DNA from: Limnohabitans kasalickyi
GTDB lineage: Bacteria > Pseudomonadota > Gammaproteobacteria > Burkholderiales > Burkholderiaceae_C
DNA: 64,000 nt
Assembly (NCBI GenBank): GCA_965234325.1
Contig: OZ248407.1
Location: 1,612,001 to 1,676,000, forward strand
Direction: 5' to 3'
The notes beneath the pieces are model-generated. The model searched no databases and was not told the origin of the DNA. It was given only the letters and a program-made list of their open reading frames with translations. Both the position numbers and the translations under genes were made by a program. How positions within the stretch are numbered: the stretch's first letter is position 1; each line of letters begins with the position of its first letter. Of the stretch, positions 35,944 to 44,546 are shown piece after piece.

Positions 35944-36140
35944 ACCTGTACCTCTTGATGGATGAATCTCATCAGACCTTCGCTGACGTCTTGGATCAGA
36001 TCCAAGACAGCTGAATCAACTTTGATCTTGTGCAAAAGATCTGGATCAGCCAACCTTTTGAAAAAAAACGGATCGGTGCCTGGGTTTTTCCAGCTCTTTT
36101 TAAAGGCGTCGTGCCAGCACCACAGCAGCAGCTGAACCAC
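35940..36140 (-). CDS. Possible small protein coupled to folB
   Basis: An open frame of 66 codons starting at GTG 36140, or at a later codon. It is not recognised. The second half has a sensible composition, with alternating charged and hydrophobic residues that would form amphipathic helices (DPDLLHKIKVDSAVLDLIQD). Its stop overlaps the folB ATG in the classic ATGA arrangement. Its first 41 bases overlap the 3' end of the coq7-like gene in another frame, so the true start may lie downstream. Without homologs it remains tentative. Confidence 0.4.
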   Translation of the reverse strand: MVQLLLWCWHDAFKKSWKNPGTDPFFFKRLADPDLLHKIKVDSAVLDLIQDVSEGLMRFIHQEVQV

Positions 36141-36633
36141 AGCCTACAGTCCAACACCAAGCTCGCAAAAGTAAACCGGGTTTATCTCCAGCCAATGCTG
36201 CGGACTCATCCCGATGGTGCTGCTCATCAGCTTGGCATCGAAGTAAAAGCGGCAGCAAACCGTCTGGCCCGCCAAATTCTTTGAGGTGATCGATCTGCTG
36301 CTGGTAGTGTTGATCAACAAACGTCTCTACAGCTGCAATCGTTCCATAAACGGCCTGCCTGCCAAATATTGCGGGTATGGCACCTGTCAACCAGCCCGCT
36401 ATCCGCCAAGGCCCCAACAGCAAACTTCTCTGAGCGGATGGCAGCCAAAGCTCGATCTGTTTTAAGTGATCGGCCTCGCTGACACCATGTGCCTTGGCAA
36501 ATGAAAGCATCTCCTCATCCCCGCGCCACTGAGCTACAGCGGCGATGCCTTTGTAAATGTAAACAGCGCCTGTCTCACCTGCATGGTCTGAGCGCAATTC
36601 GCGTTGAATGTGGATAGAGAAGGTTTGAGACAC
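36100..36633 (-). CDS. COQ7-like demethoxyubiquinone hydroxylase family protein
   Basis: A 177-residue di-iron hydroxylase-type protein. Ligand-bearing segments are SDHAGETGAVYIYKG (first Glu), SEADHLKQIE (Glu/His pair), AAVETFVDQHYQQQI and CQADEQHHRDES. A hydrophobic central stretch (GPWRIAGWLTGAIPAIFG) would bind the membrane surface as in COQ7. COQ7 adds the last ring hydroxyl in ubiquinone synthesis. This version lacks the longer N-terminus and RVNHVGE motif usual in Burkholderiales Coq7 and resembles the eukaryote/alphaproteobacteria-like branch, so it may be an additional paralog. Confidence 0.82.
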   Translation of the reverse strand: MSQTFSIHIQRELRSDHAGETGAVYIYKGIAAVAQWRGDEEMLSFAKAHGVSEADHLKQIELWLPSAQRSLLLGPWRIAGWLTGAIPAIFGRQAVYGTIAAVETFVDQHYQQQIDHLKEFGGPDGLLPLLLRCQADEQHHRDESAALAGDKPGLLLRAWCWTVGCGSAAAVVLARRL

Positions 36634-36795
36634 AAGGCACTAAAAATATGAATTGGGAAGAAAAATATCCACTCAGCCTAACGCAAGGTGTCTCGGTTTG
36701 ACTTGAGAACGGGGACCTACCTTAATGAAATATGGGGTATTTTTCTTTGGTATTCCCCCAAATCAGTAGACGCCATGGCGCAAATAAAAACGTCC

Positions 36796-38259
36796 TCATC
36801 CGCAGCCGCAGTGTGCGTGATACCAACCCTGCACCTCGGGCTCGATGCGCCCCCAACCTGCGATCAAGCCGGCAAACCCAGGCATCGCTGCGCGGTAGAG
36901 CCGACGCAACTCCTTCTCAATGGCAGGCAAATCTACGCCCAACACCACGCCGTCTTGCATGAGCACACGGCCGGCACAAACCACTTCGGAGATGTGACTC
37001 ATGTTGCCACGTGCAAACAGCAGTCCAAGCGGGTCCACGGGGAGGATGGCATCGCGGTCCAGGCGGTCAAGATCAATGGTGATCAGATCTGCCGGTGCTC
37101 CTTCCGCGAGAACGCCCAGCCCAGGCGCGCCGGTCACACCCCGACCTGCAGCGATCGCTTGGTCCATAAACGCCGCATGGCTCCAGGTACGGTCAAAACC
37201 GCATCCATCATGCGCCATCTGCACCAGCCGCATTTCGCGCAAGGCGTCGTCGTCCTCGTCCAGCGCGAGACCGTCGGTGCCGACCGCCACCGCGCAGCCC
37301 CGCCGCCGAGCGTCGGCAATGGGTGCAAGGCCGGAATGAAGATGGAGGTTCGATGAAAAATTTGTGACGATGCGGGCCCCGTGCTGCGCAATCAGGTCAA
37401 GCTCCTCGGGGCGGGCATGGGTGCAGTGTGCGAGCGTTGTGCGCGATGACAGAAAGCCGATGTCGGCGAGATACCTCACCACGCCTTCGGGAAAGGCTCG
37501 GTCTGCCCAGACGCGCTGGTAAGGCGTTTCGAGCAGGTGCATGTGAATGCGCCGGCCAGTCGCTTGCGAATGCCCAGCAATTGCCGCCAGCATCGCTCGC
37601 GAGCACCATTGGACACCAGCCGGTCCCAGCTGCACGTCCACCATCGGTCCGGCGATCCGCGCCGCAATGTCCTCCACAAGCGCGAGGTAGTCTTGCGGCC
37701 GCGGTGGCGGGGGGATGAACATCGACTCCACCGTCCGCCTATCGCTTTCCGACAACGCGGTCAGCACCGGACCGGCGTCGCCGTAAACCAGCGGATTTTG
37801 GTCGCGTACCGCCATGGCGAAGGCCAGGCGGATGCAGACGTCGCTAGCGGCCCTGGCAATTTCAGCGGCCTCATCCGGAATCGACATCAACCCGCTGGGG
37901 CGTGTGTAGTGGACCATCATGGCCGCGCAACCGGCGCGCACCGACCGCGCCAGCGAAGCTGCGGCCTGCAGGTAGGGATCGGGCGGTGTACCCAACGCCG
38001 TGCGCAATATCCACGTCTCAAGCGGCATGTTCAGCGCGCCGAACGAAGACCCAGTCGGCCTTGCATGGTCATGCGCGTTGACAAGTGCCGGTAGCAGCAG
38101 CCTGCGTGGGCCGCCAGCTGGCTCGGACATCGGTTCCATGCGCGCGATCAGCCCATCCTTGATCGTGAGGCGGACGTTTGCGAGGACGCCCGCCCGCTCT
38201 CCGGCAAAGCAGCTGGCCGCCTCGATGACACGGTCGCCAGTGAGAGCGCTGGTTGCCAT
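36796..38259 (-). CDS. Amidohydrolase family protein (cytosine deaminase/TRZ-ATZ-like)
   Basis: A 487-residue metal-dependent hydrolase. The first metal pair is His63 and His65 in NAHDHARPTG. The next His is in RRIHMHLLET, then LAHCTHARPEEL, and the Asp is in VGTDGLALDED. This is the pattern of cytosine/guanine deaminases and triazine hydrolases, about 30-60 residues longer than most. It hydrolyses or deaminates a cyclic amide or amine in the cytosol. Its ATG lies 3 bases after the stop of the importer's binding protein gene, so it belongs to that operon. GC content is visibly higher than in the flanking genes. Confidence 0.85.
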   Translation of the reverse strand: MATSALTGDRVIEAASCFAGERAGVLANVRLTIKDGLIARMEPMSEPAGGPRRLLLPALVNAHDHARPTGSSFGALNMPLETWILRTALGTPPDPYLQAAASLARSVRAGCAAMMVHYTRPSGLMSIPDEAAEIARAASDVCIRLAFAMAVRDQNPLVYGDAGPVLTALSESDRRTVESMFIPPPPRPQDYLALVEDIAARIAGPMVDVQLGPAGVQWCSRAMLAAIAGHSQATGRRIHMHLLETPYQRVWADRAFPEGVVRYLADIGFLSSRTTLAHCTHARPEELDLIAQHGARIVTNFSSNLHLHSGLAPIADARRRGCAVAVGTDGLALDEDDDALREMRLVQMAHDGCGFDRTWSHAAFMDQAIAAGRGVTGAPGLGVLAEGAPADLITIDLDRLDRDAILPVDPLGLLFARGNMSHISEVVCAGRVLMQDGVVLGVDLPAIEKELRRLYRAAMPGFAGLIAGWGRIEPEVQGWYHAHCGCG

Positions 38260-38262
38260 GGC

Positions 38263-39300
38263 TCAGTTGGCCGTGTAGACCAGTGACCGTTCGGCCCGGG
38301 GCGGTAGGAACTGGCGATTGAAGATTTCAGAGGGTGCCGGCACTCGCGTGAGTTGGTAGCCTTCGACGATGATGCCAATGGCGCGCGCCATCCGGGTGTC
38401 CTTCACATCGCCAACGCCGATTTCCTTCATCTCGGGCGAGACGATCAGCTCGGTGAAGGAATACTGCATCCTGCGCTTTTCAACCGCCTCGTTGATGAGG
38501 TTGTCGTAAGCCATCGTGGACTTCATGCCTAGGTTCTGGTCTTTGGCGATCTCGAGCATTGCCTTGTTCGTGGCGCGCACCAGACCAGCCACCGCTTTTG
38601 GATTTTCCCGGATCATCTTTTGCGAAACCATCAGACCATTCGAGTAGAGATCCATACCGTAATCGCCGAAGGACATCCAGTTGAAGTCTTTCTCAGGGTC
38701 CTGGCGGTTGAGCACCAGATTGAAATAGCTGGTGATGTTGAACACCAGTGCCCCGTCGATGTCGCCTTTAATCAGCATGGGCTCCTGAAGATTCGGGGCC
38801 ATGTTTGACACCTTGATCTTGCTGGCGTCAAGCCCGTTTTTCTGGATAAACACCGGCAGAAGGCGCGTCGTGGGCGTGCCCTGTGCGCCGCCCAGGGTCT
38901 TACCTTCAAGATCTTTGGGCTTTGTGATGTTGGCCGACTTTTTGGTGACGATGGCAAACGGCGGACGGTTCCACATCTGGTACACCATCACCGGTGCCTC
39001 GCCGGGCTTGAGCGACGCGTTCTGGATGATGGCATTGACGTCGCCAAAGCCGGCGTCATAAGCGCCGCCCATGATGCGCGTGACCGTGGCCCCCGAGCCT
39101 TCGCCTTGGTCGATGACGACATTAAGCCCCTCGGCCTTGTAATAGCCTTTGTCACGCGCCACGAAGAAAGCCGCATCCGAGCCTTGCGTCTTCCAGCCCA
39201 GGGTGAACCGGACCGTCGTGTCTTGTGCCTGCGCTGCACCGCAGAGCAAGAAGGTTGCGGCTAGCGTGCCTGCAAGAGTTTTAAACAATACATTGCGCAT
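38263..39300 (-). CDS. ABC transporter substrate-binding protein (NMT1/SsuA-like)
   Basis: A 345-residue periplasmic binding protein. The signal peptide (residues 1-25, FLLCGAAQAQ) precedes VRFTLGWKTQGSDAAFFVARDKGYYKAEGL, the NMT1/THI5-type opening. GSGATVTRIMGGAYDAGFGDVNA and a later GTPTTRLLPVF follow. Relatives bind hydroxymethylpyrimidine, nitrate, taurine or sulfonates. Together with the amidohydrolase and amidase in this block, a pyrimidine-, hydantoin- or ureide-like ligand is plausible but unproven. Confidence 0.88.
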   Translation of the reverse strand: MRNVLFKTLAGTLAATFLLCGAAQAQDTTVRFTLGWKTQGSDAAFFVARDKGYYKAEGLNVVIDQGEGSGATVTRIMGGAYDAGFGDVNAIIQNASLKPGEAPVMVYQMWNRPPFAIVTKKSANITKPKDLEGKTLGGAQGTPTTRLLPVFIQKNGLDASKIKVSNMAPNLQEPMLIKGDIDGALVFNITSYFNLVLNRQDPEKDFNWMSFGDYGMDLYSNGLMVSQKMIRENPKAVAGLVRATNKAMLEIAKDQNLGMKSTMAYDNLINEAVEKRRMQYSFTELIVSPEMKEIGVGDVKDTRMARAIGIIVEGYQLTRVPAPSEIFNRQFLPPRAERSLVYTAN

Positions 39301-39346
39301 GCTGGATTCCTAGGTAGTGGGTTAAAGGGGTTGATATCTGTGGTGG

Positions 39347-40123
39347 TCAGGCAGCTAACAGGTCGTTCTTGCGGTTGGCCCAGCCGGTGACACGCATCTC
39401 GATCAGAGAAAACGCCGCATAAAGCACAACGCCAAGCCCGGCAAGAATGAACAGCCCAGCGAAGACCATCGGGGTGTTGAAGTTGGAAGAGGCGGACATC
39501 ATGACGTTGCCGATGCCGCGGTTGGAGGCAACAGTCTCTGCCAGCACCGTGCCGACGAAGGCATAGGTCACCGACACCTTCAGCGAGGCAAAGAAGAACG
39601 GCATGGTGCGTGGCAAGCCAACGTTCCAGAGAATGTCGAACTTATTCGCTCCAAGCGCTTTCAGCACATCCTCCATCTCCGGCTCGGTGGTCGCAAGGCC
39701 GGTGGCGATGTTGACAACGATCGGGAAGAAGCAGATCGCCAGTGAAGTCAGTACAGCCGGCACTGTGCCCGAGCCGAACCACAACACAAAGATAGGCACG
39801 ACGGCGACTTTGGGAATGGATGAGAAACCAATCAGCAGCGGATAGGCCGTGTCATAGGCAATGCGGGAGGAGCCAATCAGCGCGCCCAGCACGACACCGA
39901 GCAGCACGCCCAGTGCGAAGCCGAACATGGTGGTGCTCACGGTCTGGACGATGTGTGGCCACAGAATCGGCATTCGTTCCCAAAGCGTCTGGAATATCTG
40001 GCTGGGTCGCGGCAGTATCAAGTCCGACATACCCGAGGCAAGACAAAAAAATTCCCAAGCGGCAAAAAACAAGATAACGAGGGCGACCGACGAGGCACGA
40101 CGGCGCAATGTATGGCTGTTCAT
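39347..40123 (-). CDS. ABC transporter permease (SsuC/TauC-like)
   Basis: A 258-residue membrane protein with about six helices. The family signatures include SDLILPRPSQIFQTLWERMPILWPH, GFSSIPKVAVVPIFVLWFGSG and the EAA-type loop ALGANKFDILWNVGLPRTMPFF. Its start overlaps the ATPase stop by 4 bases (ATGA). It forms the channel of the nitrogen-compound importer with the neighbouring binding protein and ATPase. Confidence 0.9.
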   Translation of the reverse strand: MNSHTLRRRASSVALVILFFAAWEFFCLASGMSDLILPRPSQIFQTLWERMPILWPHIVQTVSTTMFGFALGVLLGVVLGALIGSSRIAYDTAYPLLIGFSSIPKVAVVPIFVLWFGSGTVPAVLTSLAICFFPIVVNIATGLATTEPEMEDVLKALGANKFDILWNVGLPRTMPFFFASLKVSVTYAFVGTVLAETVASNRGIGNVMMSASSNFNTPMVFAGLFILAGLGVVLYAAFSLIEMRVTGWANRKNDLLAA

Positions 40124-41043
40124 TGGGCTGTACTCCCGGTGGGGTTGGTTGCACGTGCGACCACGATCAAATCGCGCAGCTGCTGGTTGAGCTTGACAAA
40201 TTCCGGCTCGAAGGTCATGGCAATGTTGCGCGGACGAGCAAAAGCTACAGGGCTGTCCTCCAAAATGCGGCCGGGCCTGGCGCTCATGACGCAGATGCGG
40301 CTTGCTAAAAAGCCAGCTTCCTTGAGGTCATGTGTGACCAGCAGCACCGTCGGCTTGCGGCTCATCCACAGCGACTGCAGCACACCCCAAAGTTCCTCGC
40401 GGGTGAACTGGTCGAGCGCACCGAAAGGCTCGTCAAGCAGCAGCAGCCGCGGCTCGTGGATCAGCGCACGGCAGAGGTTGGCACGTTGGAGCATGCCACC
40501 TGAAAGTTGCCATGGGAAATGTTGGTCAAAACCGCGCAGGCCCACCTGCTCCAGCAGGGCATGCGCCCTGTCGCGGTACTCGGTTTTTTTCTTGTTGCGG
40601 TACTCTGACCGAAATGGCTCAACAATCTTGAGCGGAAGCATGATGTTCTTCTCGATCGTCATCCAGGGCAGCATGGTCGGGTTCTGAAAAGCCATGCCGA
40701 TGCGCAGCGCTTTGGCCGCAACTTCGCGCCCTCCCACCACCACCACGCCGGACGTCGGGGCAACCAGCCCGCCAATCAGTTTGAGAATCGTCGATTTGCC
40801 ACAGCCGGAGGGGCCCACCAGTGCGACAAAGTCGCCATCGGCAATGCGCAGCGAAGTCGGCGACAGTGCAGGCACCGCCTTATCACCACGACCAAACGTC
40901 ACCGCGACTTGCGAGAGCTCGACAGCCAGTTCGGGCGCCAACGGCACTGGCGCATCTGCAGCTTCAACCTGTTGCAGCGCCTCAGTAACGGTGCGGGAGT
41001 CCATGGCGGGACTGCGTCCTATCTTGATGGCTGCTTGTTCCAT
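40120..41043 (-). CDS. ABC transporter ATP-binding protein (SsuB/TauB-like)
   Basis: An ATPase of about 307 residues with Walker A GPSGCGKST, Q-loop GMAFQNPTMLPWMT, signature LSGGMLQRANLCRAL, Walker B LLLLDEPFGALD and H-loop LLVTHDL. The N-terminus before AVELSQVAVTFGRG is poorly constrained: ATG 41043 and ATG 41004 are both possible and give tails of about 40 or 27 residues, longer than usual for SsuB. It is the first gene of the leftward operon that faces the deacetylase/amidase pair. Confidence 0.88.
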   Translation of the reverse strand: MEQAAIKIGRSPAMDSRTVTEALQQVEAADAPVPLAPELAVELSQVAVTFGRGDKAVPALSPTSLRIADGDFVALVGPSGCGKSTILKLIGGLVAPTSGVVVVGGREVAAKALRIGMAFQNPTMLPWMTIEKNIMLPLKIVEPFRSEYRNKKKTEYRDRAHALLEQVGLRGFDQHFPWQLSGGMLQRANLCRALIHEPRLLLLDEPFGALDQFTREELWGVLQSLWMSRKPTVLLVTHDLKEAGFLASRICVMSARPGRILEDSPVAFARPRNIAMTFEPEFVKLNQQLRDLIVVARATNPTGSTAQ

Positions 41044-41177
41044 GTCGATGTCTGCGAAGGTGAGGCGTGTTTCAGCCACGAATAGCCCAACCCGATGTGC
41101 AGTTTTTTGGAGTGGCAAGACAGCCCGATCGAGTCATGGTGTTGTTCCTATGTCTGTGCGTTCAATCGCGAGAGCCG

Positions 41178-41206
41178 GCATGACGCCGGGGTAGCCTGCG
41201 TCATGC
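41178..41206. promoter_or_regulatory. Large inverted repeat in the divergent control region
   Basis: GCATGACGC - 11 bases - GCGTCATGC is a perfect 9-bp inverted repeat. It lies in the roughly 360-base gene-free stretch between the leftward importer operon (start about 41043) and the rightward deacetylase (41404). Position and symmetry suit a dimeric repressor controlling both operons. No regulator gene is present in this block. The rest of the stretch holds nothing else I can support. Confidence 0.5.
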
Positions 41207-41403
41207 AAGTGCCATGCCAAGACTTAGAAGCCATGACATTTTTTGTTCATCGTGCGCCTTAGGCACATCTCGGCACGCGACTTGCAATTGGTGTGGTGTC
41301 AGCCACCATGGTGCTGTGATCCGAAAGACAACATGTCCCCTCAACCGAAGCCCTTACCGACGCGGAAATCGTCGATGAATCTCAACAACTGCAAGGCCGT
41401 GCC

Positions 41404-42336
41404 ATGAACGATGCCCAACACCGTTACCGGGGAGCGTTGCCATCGCACGGGCGGTTCGCCTACCGACCTATCACGCGCCGACCTCATTACCAATGGCCGG
41501 GTGGTGCACGTCTGGCCGTCTATCTGGGCTTTAACGTCGAACACTTCGCATTCGGCGAAGGTCTGGGCGCAGGGATCGGCCCAGCATCGCCACAACCAGA
41601 CGTGCTGAATTACAGCTGGCGCGAATACGGCAACCGAGTGGGCGCATGGCGCTGCCTAGAGCTCTTCGAACAGCTTGGTATGCCTTGCGGCGCATTGATC
41701 AATACCGCGCTTTACGACCACTGTCCGGAGCTGGTGGAGGCCATGGTGGCGCGCGGCGATGAGCTGATCGGCCATGGGCACACCAATGCGGAGCGGCAAG
41801 GCACCATGTCCGCGGCTGCGGAACGCGAGCTGCTGGCCGCCTGCCGCCAACGCATCCGCGATAAAAGCGGTCAGCAGGTGAACGGCTGGCTGTCGCCCTG
41901 GATCTCGGAAAGCCTGCAAACGCCCGATCTGTTGGCCGAGACTGGCTATCGCTACACCCTCAATTGGTGCCATGACGACCAACCTTTGTGCATGCGCACC
42001 ATCGGCGATCAGACGCTGTGGGCAGTTCCCTATCCGCAAGAACTCAATGACATTCCCATGATCGTGGGGCGCCAGCTCGATGCAAAAGACTTTGCGCAAA
42101 TGATCATTGACCAATTTGACGAAATGCTGGACCAGTCACGCAGCCAACCGCTGGTGATGGGGATCGCGTTGCATCCTTACCTGATCGGCCAGCCTTATCG
42201 CTTGCGCCATCTGCGCCGTGCACTGCAACACATCGCAGCAGAGCGGGACCGCGGTAGCGTGTGGTTCACCACGCCTGGTGCCATCTGCAACCACGTCGAA
42301 CAACTGCGTCAGCACCATCCAGAGGACTTCTTATGA
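41404..42336 (+). CDS. Polysaccharide deacetylase-fold protein, PuuE allantoinase-like
   Basis: A 310-residue NodB-fold protein with the PuuE-type layout: ITRRPHYQWPGGARLAVYLGFNVEHF at the start, YGNRVGAWRCLELFEQLGMPCGALINTALYDHCPELV, DELIGHGHTNAERQG and GWLSPWISESLQTPDLLAETGY. PuuE allantoinases belong to this fold and work without the metal site of true deacetylases; the canonical NodB metal His pair is likewise not obvious here. It would open a cyclic amide ring. It overlaps the amidase gene by 4 bases, which fits two consecutive amide-hydrolysing steps. Confidence 0.82.
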   Translation: MNDAQHRYRGALPSHGRFAYRPITRRPHYQWPGGARLAVYLGFNVEHFAFGEGLGAGIGPASPQPDVLNYSWREYGNRVGAWRCLELFEQLGMPCGALINTALYDHCPELVEAMVARGDELIGHGHTNAERQGTMSAAAERELLAACRQRIRDKSGQQVNGWLSPWISESLQTPDLLAETGYRYTLNWCHDDQPLCMRTIGDQTLWAVPYPQELNDIPMIVGRQLDAKDFAQMIIDQFDEMLDQSRSQPLVMGIALHPYLIGQPYRLRHLRRALQHIAAERDRGSVWFTTPGAICNHVEQLRQHHPEDFL

Positions 42337-43529
42337 GCGCACCCTTCTCGATCGACGACACCGTGAACGCATGGGTGCCGCACGGCCGTTTCGTCATGGC
42401 GCCTACTGCAACGGGGCCGCTCACATCGTTGACCTTCGCAGTCAAAGATGTCTATGACGTGGCAGGCCATCCCACCGGTGCCGGAAATCCCACCTGGCTT
42501 GCGACGCACGCGTCGCCCGATCGCAGCAGCCCGCTGGTCGACCAGCTTCTGTCGGCCGGTGCCCGCCTGATGGGCAAGACACTCACCGACGAGCTGGCTT
42601 ATAGCCTGCACGGCGACAACCTTCATTACGGAACACCAATCAACGCGCGCGCACCGAAATGCGTGACCGGTGGATCCTCGAGCGGATCGGCCGCCGCGGT
42701 GGCGGCCGGTCTGGTGGATTTCGCGCTCGGCACAGACACCGGCGGCTCCACTCGCGTGCCCGCCAGCTACTGCGGCCTGTGGGGACTGCGCACCAGTCAT
42801 GGCCTGCTATCCAGCATGGGGCTGGTACCGCTGCATCCAGGCTTCGACACCCCGACATGGCTGGCCCATGACGGGTCGACATTTGAACGGGTAGGCAGGC
42901 AACTTCTGCCCAACTCGGCACACACACTGCGCCGAGCGCTGCGCCTCGACGATGCCTGGGCCCTGGCTGACCCGGTGTTCCAAATGCCATTGCAGCGCGT
43001 TCTCGATGCGTTGGCCGACGAGTTCGCGGTGAGTCCGCAGCAGCTGCATGCCAGCCCGGACGCGCCGCTCGAGATGTGGCGAAATATCTATGCCACCGTC
43101 GGAGCGCATGAAGGCTGGCAAGTTCACGGCGCATGGATCACGCGCCACCAACCCACATTCAGCCCGGCCATTCAGGCGCGTTGGAAGGCAGCGTCTGAGG
43201 TCAACGACGACGCGGCCTCAGCGGCCCGTGGATTAATGGCTTCAGCGCGCCGATATGTGCGCGACCTGTTGGGCGACGACGGCGTGGCGGTGCTGCCATC
43301 GGCGGCCAGCCTTGCGCCGCGGCGCGACGCGAACCCTGCGACGGTGGACGCCGTGCGCCTGCGCACCATGGCCATAACCTGCATCGCTGGTCTGGCCGGA
43401 TTGCCGCAAGTGAGCATTCCGCTCACATCGCCTGACGGCGAAACCCTGGGCGTCTCACTCCTCGGCCCGGCCGGAAGCGATATGGCGCTGATACGCTTAG
43501 CGGTGCGGCTACACGCCCGCTGCTGTTGA
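42333..43529 (+). CDS. Amidase-signature family hydrolase
   Basis: A 398-residue amidase. The Ser-cisSer-Lys triad is visible: Lys38 in FAVKDVYDV, the cis-Ser in GGSSSGSA (about 113-119) and nucleophile Ser139 in GTDTGGST. It is shorter than typical 450-480-residue amidases and lies in the AtzE/plant AMI1-like size class. ATG 42333 is in an ATGA overlap with the deacetylase-like gene, so the two are co-translated. It probably hydrolyses the linear amide left by ring opening. The gene is GC-rich and is the last intact gene before the transposase remnant. Confidence 0.87.
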   Translation: MSAPFSIDDTVNAWVPHGRFVMAPTATGPLTSLTFAVKDVYDVAGHPTGAGNPTWLATHASPDRSSPLVDQLLSAGARLMGKTLTDELAYSLHGDNLHYGTPINARAPKCVTGGSSSGSAAAVAAGLVDFALGTDTGGSTRVPASYCGLWGLRTSHGLLSSMGLVPLHPGFDTPTWLAHDGSTFERVGRQLLPNSAHTLRRALRLDDAWALADPVFQMPLQRVLDALADEFAVSPQQLHASPDAPLEMWRNIYATVGAHEGWQVHGAWITRHQPTFSPAIQARWKAASEVNDDAASAARGLMASARRYVRDLLGDDGVAVLPSAASLAPRRDANPATVDAVRLRTMAITCIAGLAGLPQVSIPLTSPDGETLGVSLLGPAGSDMALIRLAVRLHARCC

Positions 43530-43545
43530 GCAGCTCCAAACTTGG

Positions 43546-43757
43546 CACCGAAGCTGTCATCAGCATTCTTAGCCTCGTGCTTGCGCTTGTAGCGATAGCA
43601 GGCGACTCGTATGCAAACACCTCTTTGGACGACTGCTTTCTTGGCCATCTCCCGTCTGCGAGATGGCCGGAACGCCGATGCCAGCCTCAACCCGTTTGAC
43701 GGCGTCCATGATCTGGCTATCGCTGAATTTTGATCTCTTCGTGCAGAACCTCTTCCA
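43546..43757 (-). pseudogene. Decayed IS3-family transposase OrfA fragment
   Basis: Reading leftward from about 43757, one frame gives KRSKFSDSQIMDAVKRVEAG then IGVPAIS, the N-terminal helix-turn-helix of IS3-type OrfA. The frame then breaks. A neighbouring frame continues with a basic YRYKRKHEAK stretch and SFGAKFG, the place where intact OrfA has a WRAKYGG-like motif. No OrfB, no full-length frame and no inverted-repeat ends were found. The remnant fills the 294-base gap between the GC-rich amidase gene and the AT-richer arsenic operon, marking a likely past insertion or recombination boundary. Confidence 0.7.
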
Positions 43758-43823
43758 TTGGGAAAAAATCTATTTCTCACGCTTTTGGTTCTAGGGGACG
43801 ATTACCCTGCAACGCAGGACAAA

Positions 43824-44546
43824 CTAAACGGATTTCTGATTTACTCTTTTAGAAAGCTCTTCAACTGACTCTTTGCGCTCGCTATAGCGGTCCACTAGAT
43901 AAGGTGCGATATCTCGGGTCAGGAGCGTGAACTTCACTAATTCCTCCATCACGTCAACCACCCTGTCGTAATACGCCGAAGGCTTCATCCGGCCATCTTC
44001 CTCAAACTCTAAGAATGCTTTGGCAACTGAGCTTTGGTTTGGAATCGTGAGCATCCGCATCCAGCGCCCTAGGATTCGCATTTGGTTCACGGCGTTGAAG
44101 GATTGCGAACCACCGCAGACTTCCATCACAGCTAAGGTTTTTCCTTGAGTCGGACGAACAGCGCCTAATGACAAAGGTATCCAGTCAATCTGACTTTTCA
44201 GGATGCCCGTCATGGCTCCATGACGCTCTGGAGAGCACCAAACCATACCCTCAGACCAAGCAGCCAACTCACGTAACTCTTTGACCTTTGGATGTGTATC
44301 AGGCGCAGCATCAGGTTGAGGTAAATCCAATGGATCAAACACCTTCACCTCGGCTCCCATAGCCTCAAGCAACCTGGCTGCTTCCAACGTCAATAACTTG
44401 CTGTAAGAACGCTCACGCAAAGAACCATACAACATCAAAATTCTTGGAGGATGCTCTGACACCTGCTGAGACACTAACAACTGTTGCTGAGGTATCTTGA
44501 AGCAGGATTGATCAAGATTGGGCAATGCATCAGTGACTTTAGACAC
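43824..44546 (-). CDS. arsH: Arsenical resistance protein ArsH (NADPH-dependent FMN reductase)
   Basis: A 240-residue flavoprotein. It has RILMLYGSLRERSYSKLLTLEAARLLEAMGAEVKVFDP, the FMN-binding start of ArsH, SPERHGAMTGILKSQIDWIPLS, and AVMEVCGGSQSFNAVNQMRILGRWMRM. ArsH oxidises trivalent organoarsenicals and can reduce quinones or metals. GTG 44546 is inferred as the start: it overlaps the arsC stop by 8 bases and has AAAGGG just upstream; earlier codons lie deep inside arsC. It is the last gene of the ars operon. Confidence 0.92.
   Translation of the reverse strand: MSKVTDALPNLDQSCFKIPQQQLLVSQQVSEHPPRILMLYGSLRERSYSKLLTLEAARLLEAMGAEVKVFDPLDLPQPDAAPDTHPKVKELRELAAWSEGMVWCSPERHGAMTGILKSQIDWIPLSLGAVRPTQGKTLAVMEVCGGSQSFNAVNQMRILGRWMRMLTIPNQSSVAKAFLEFEEDGRMKPSAYYDRVVDVMEELVKFTLLTRDIAPYLVDRYSERKESVEELSKRVNQKSV

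Noticed and set aside
43172..43780. A 202-codon minus-strand open frame covering the amidase 3' end and the following gap
   Set aside because: Its first part is a frame-shifted transposase remnant and its second part is antisense to the amidase, so it is not one gene.
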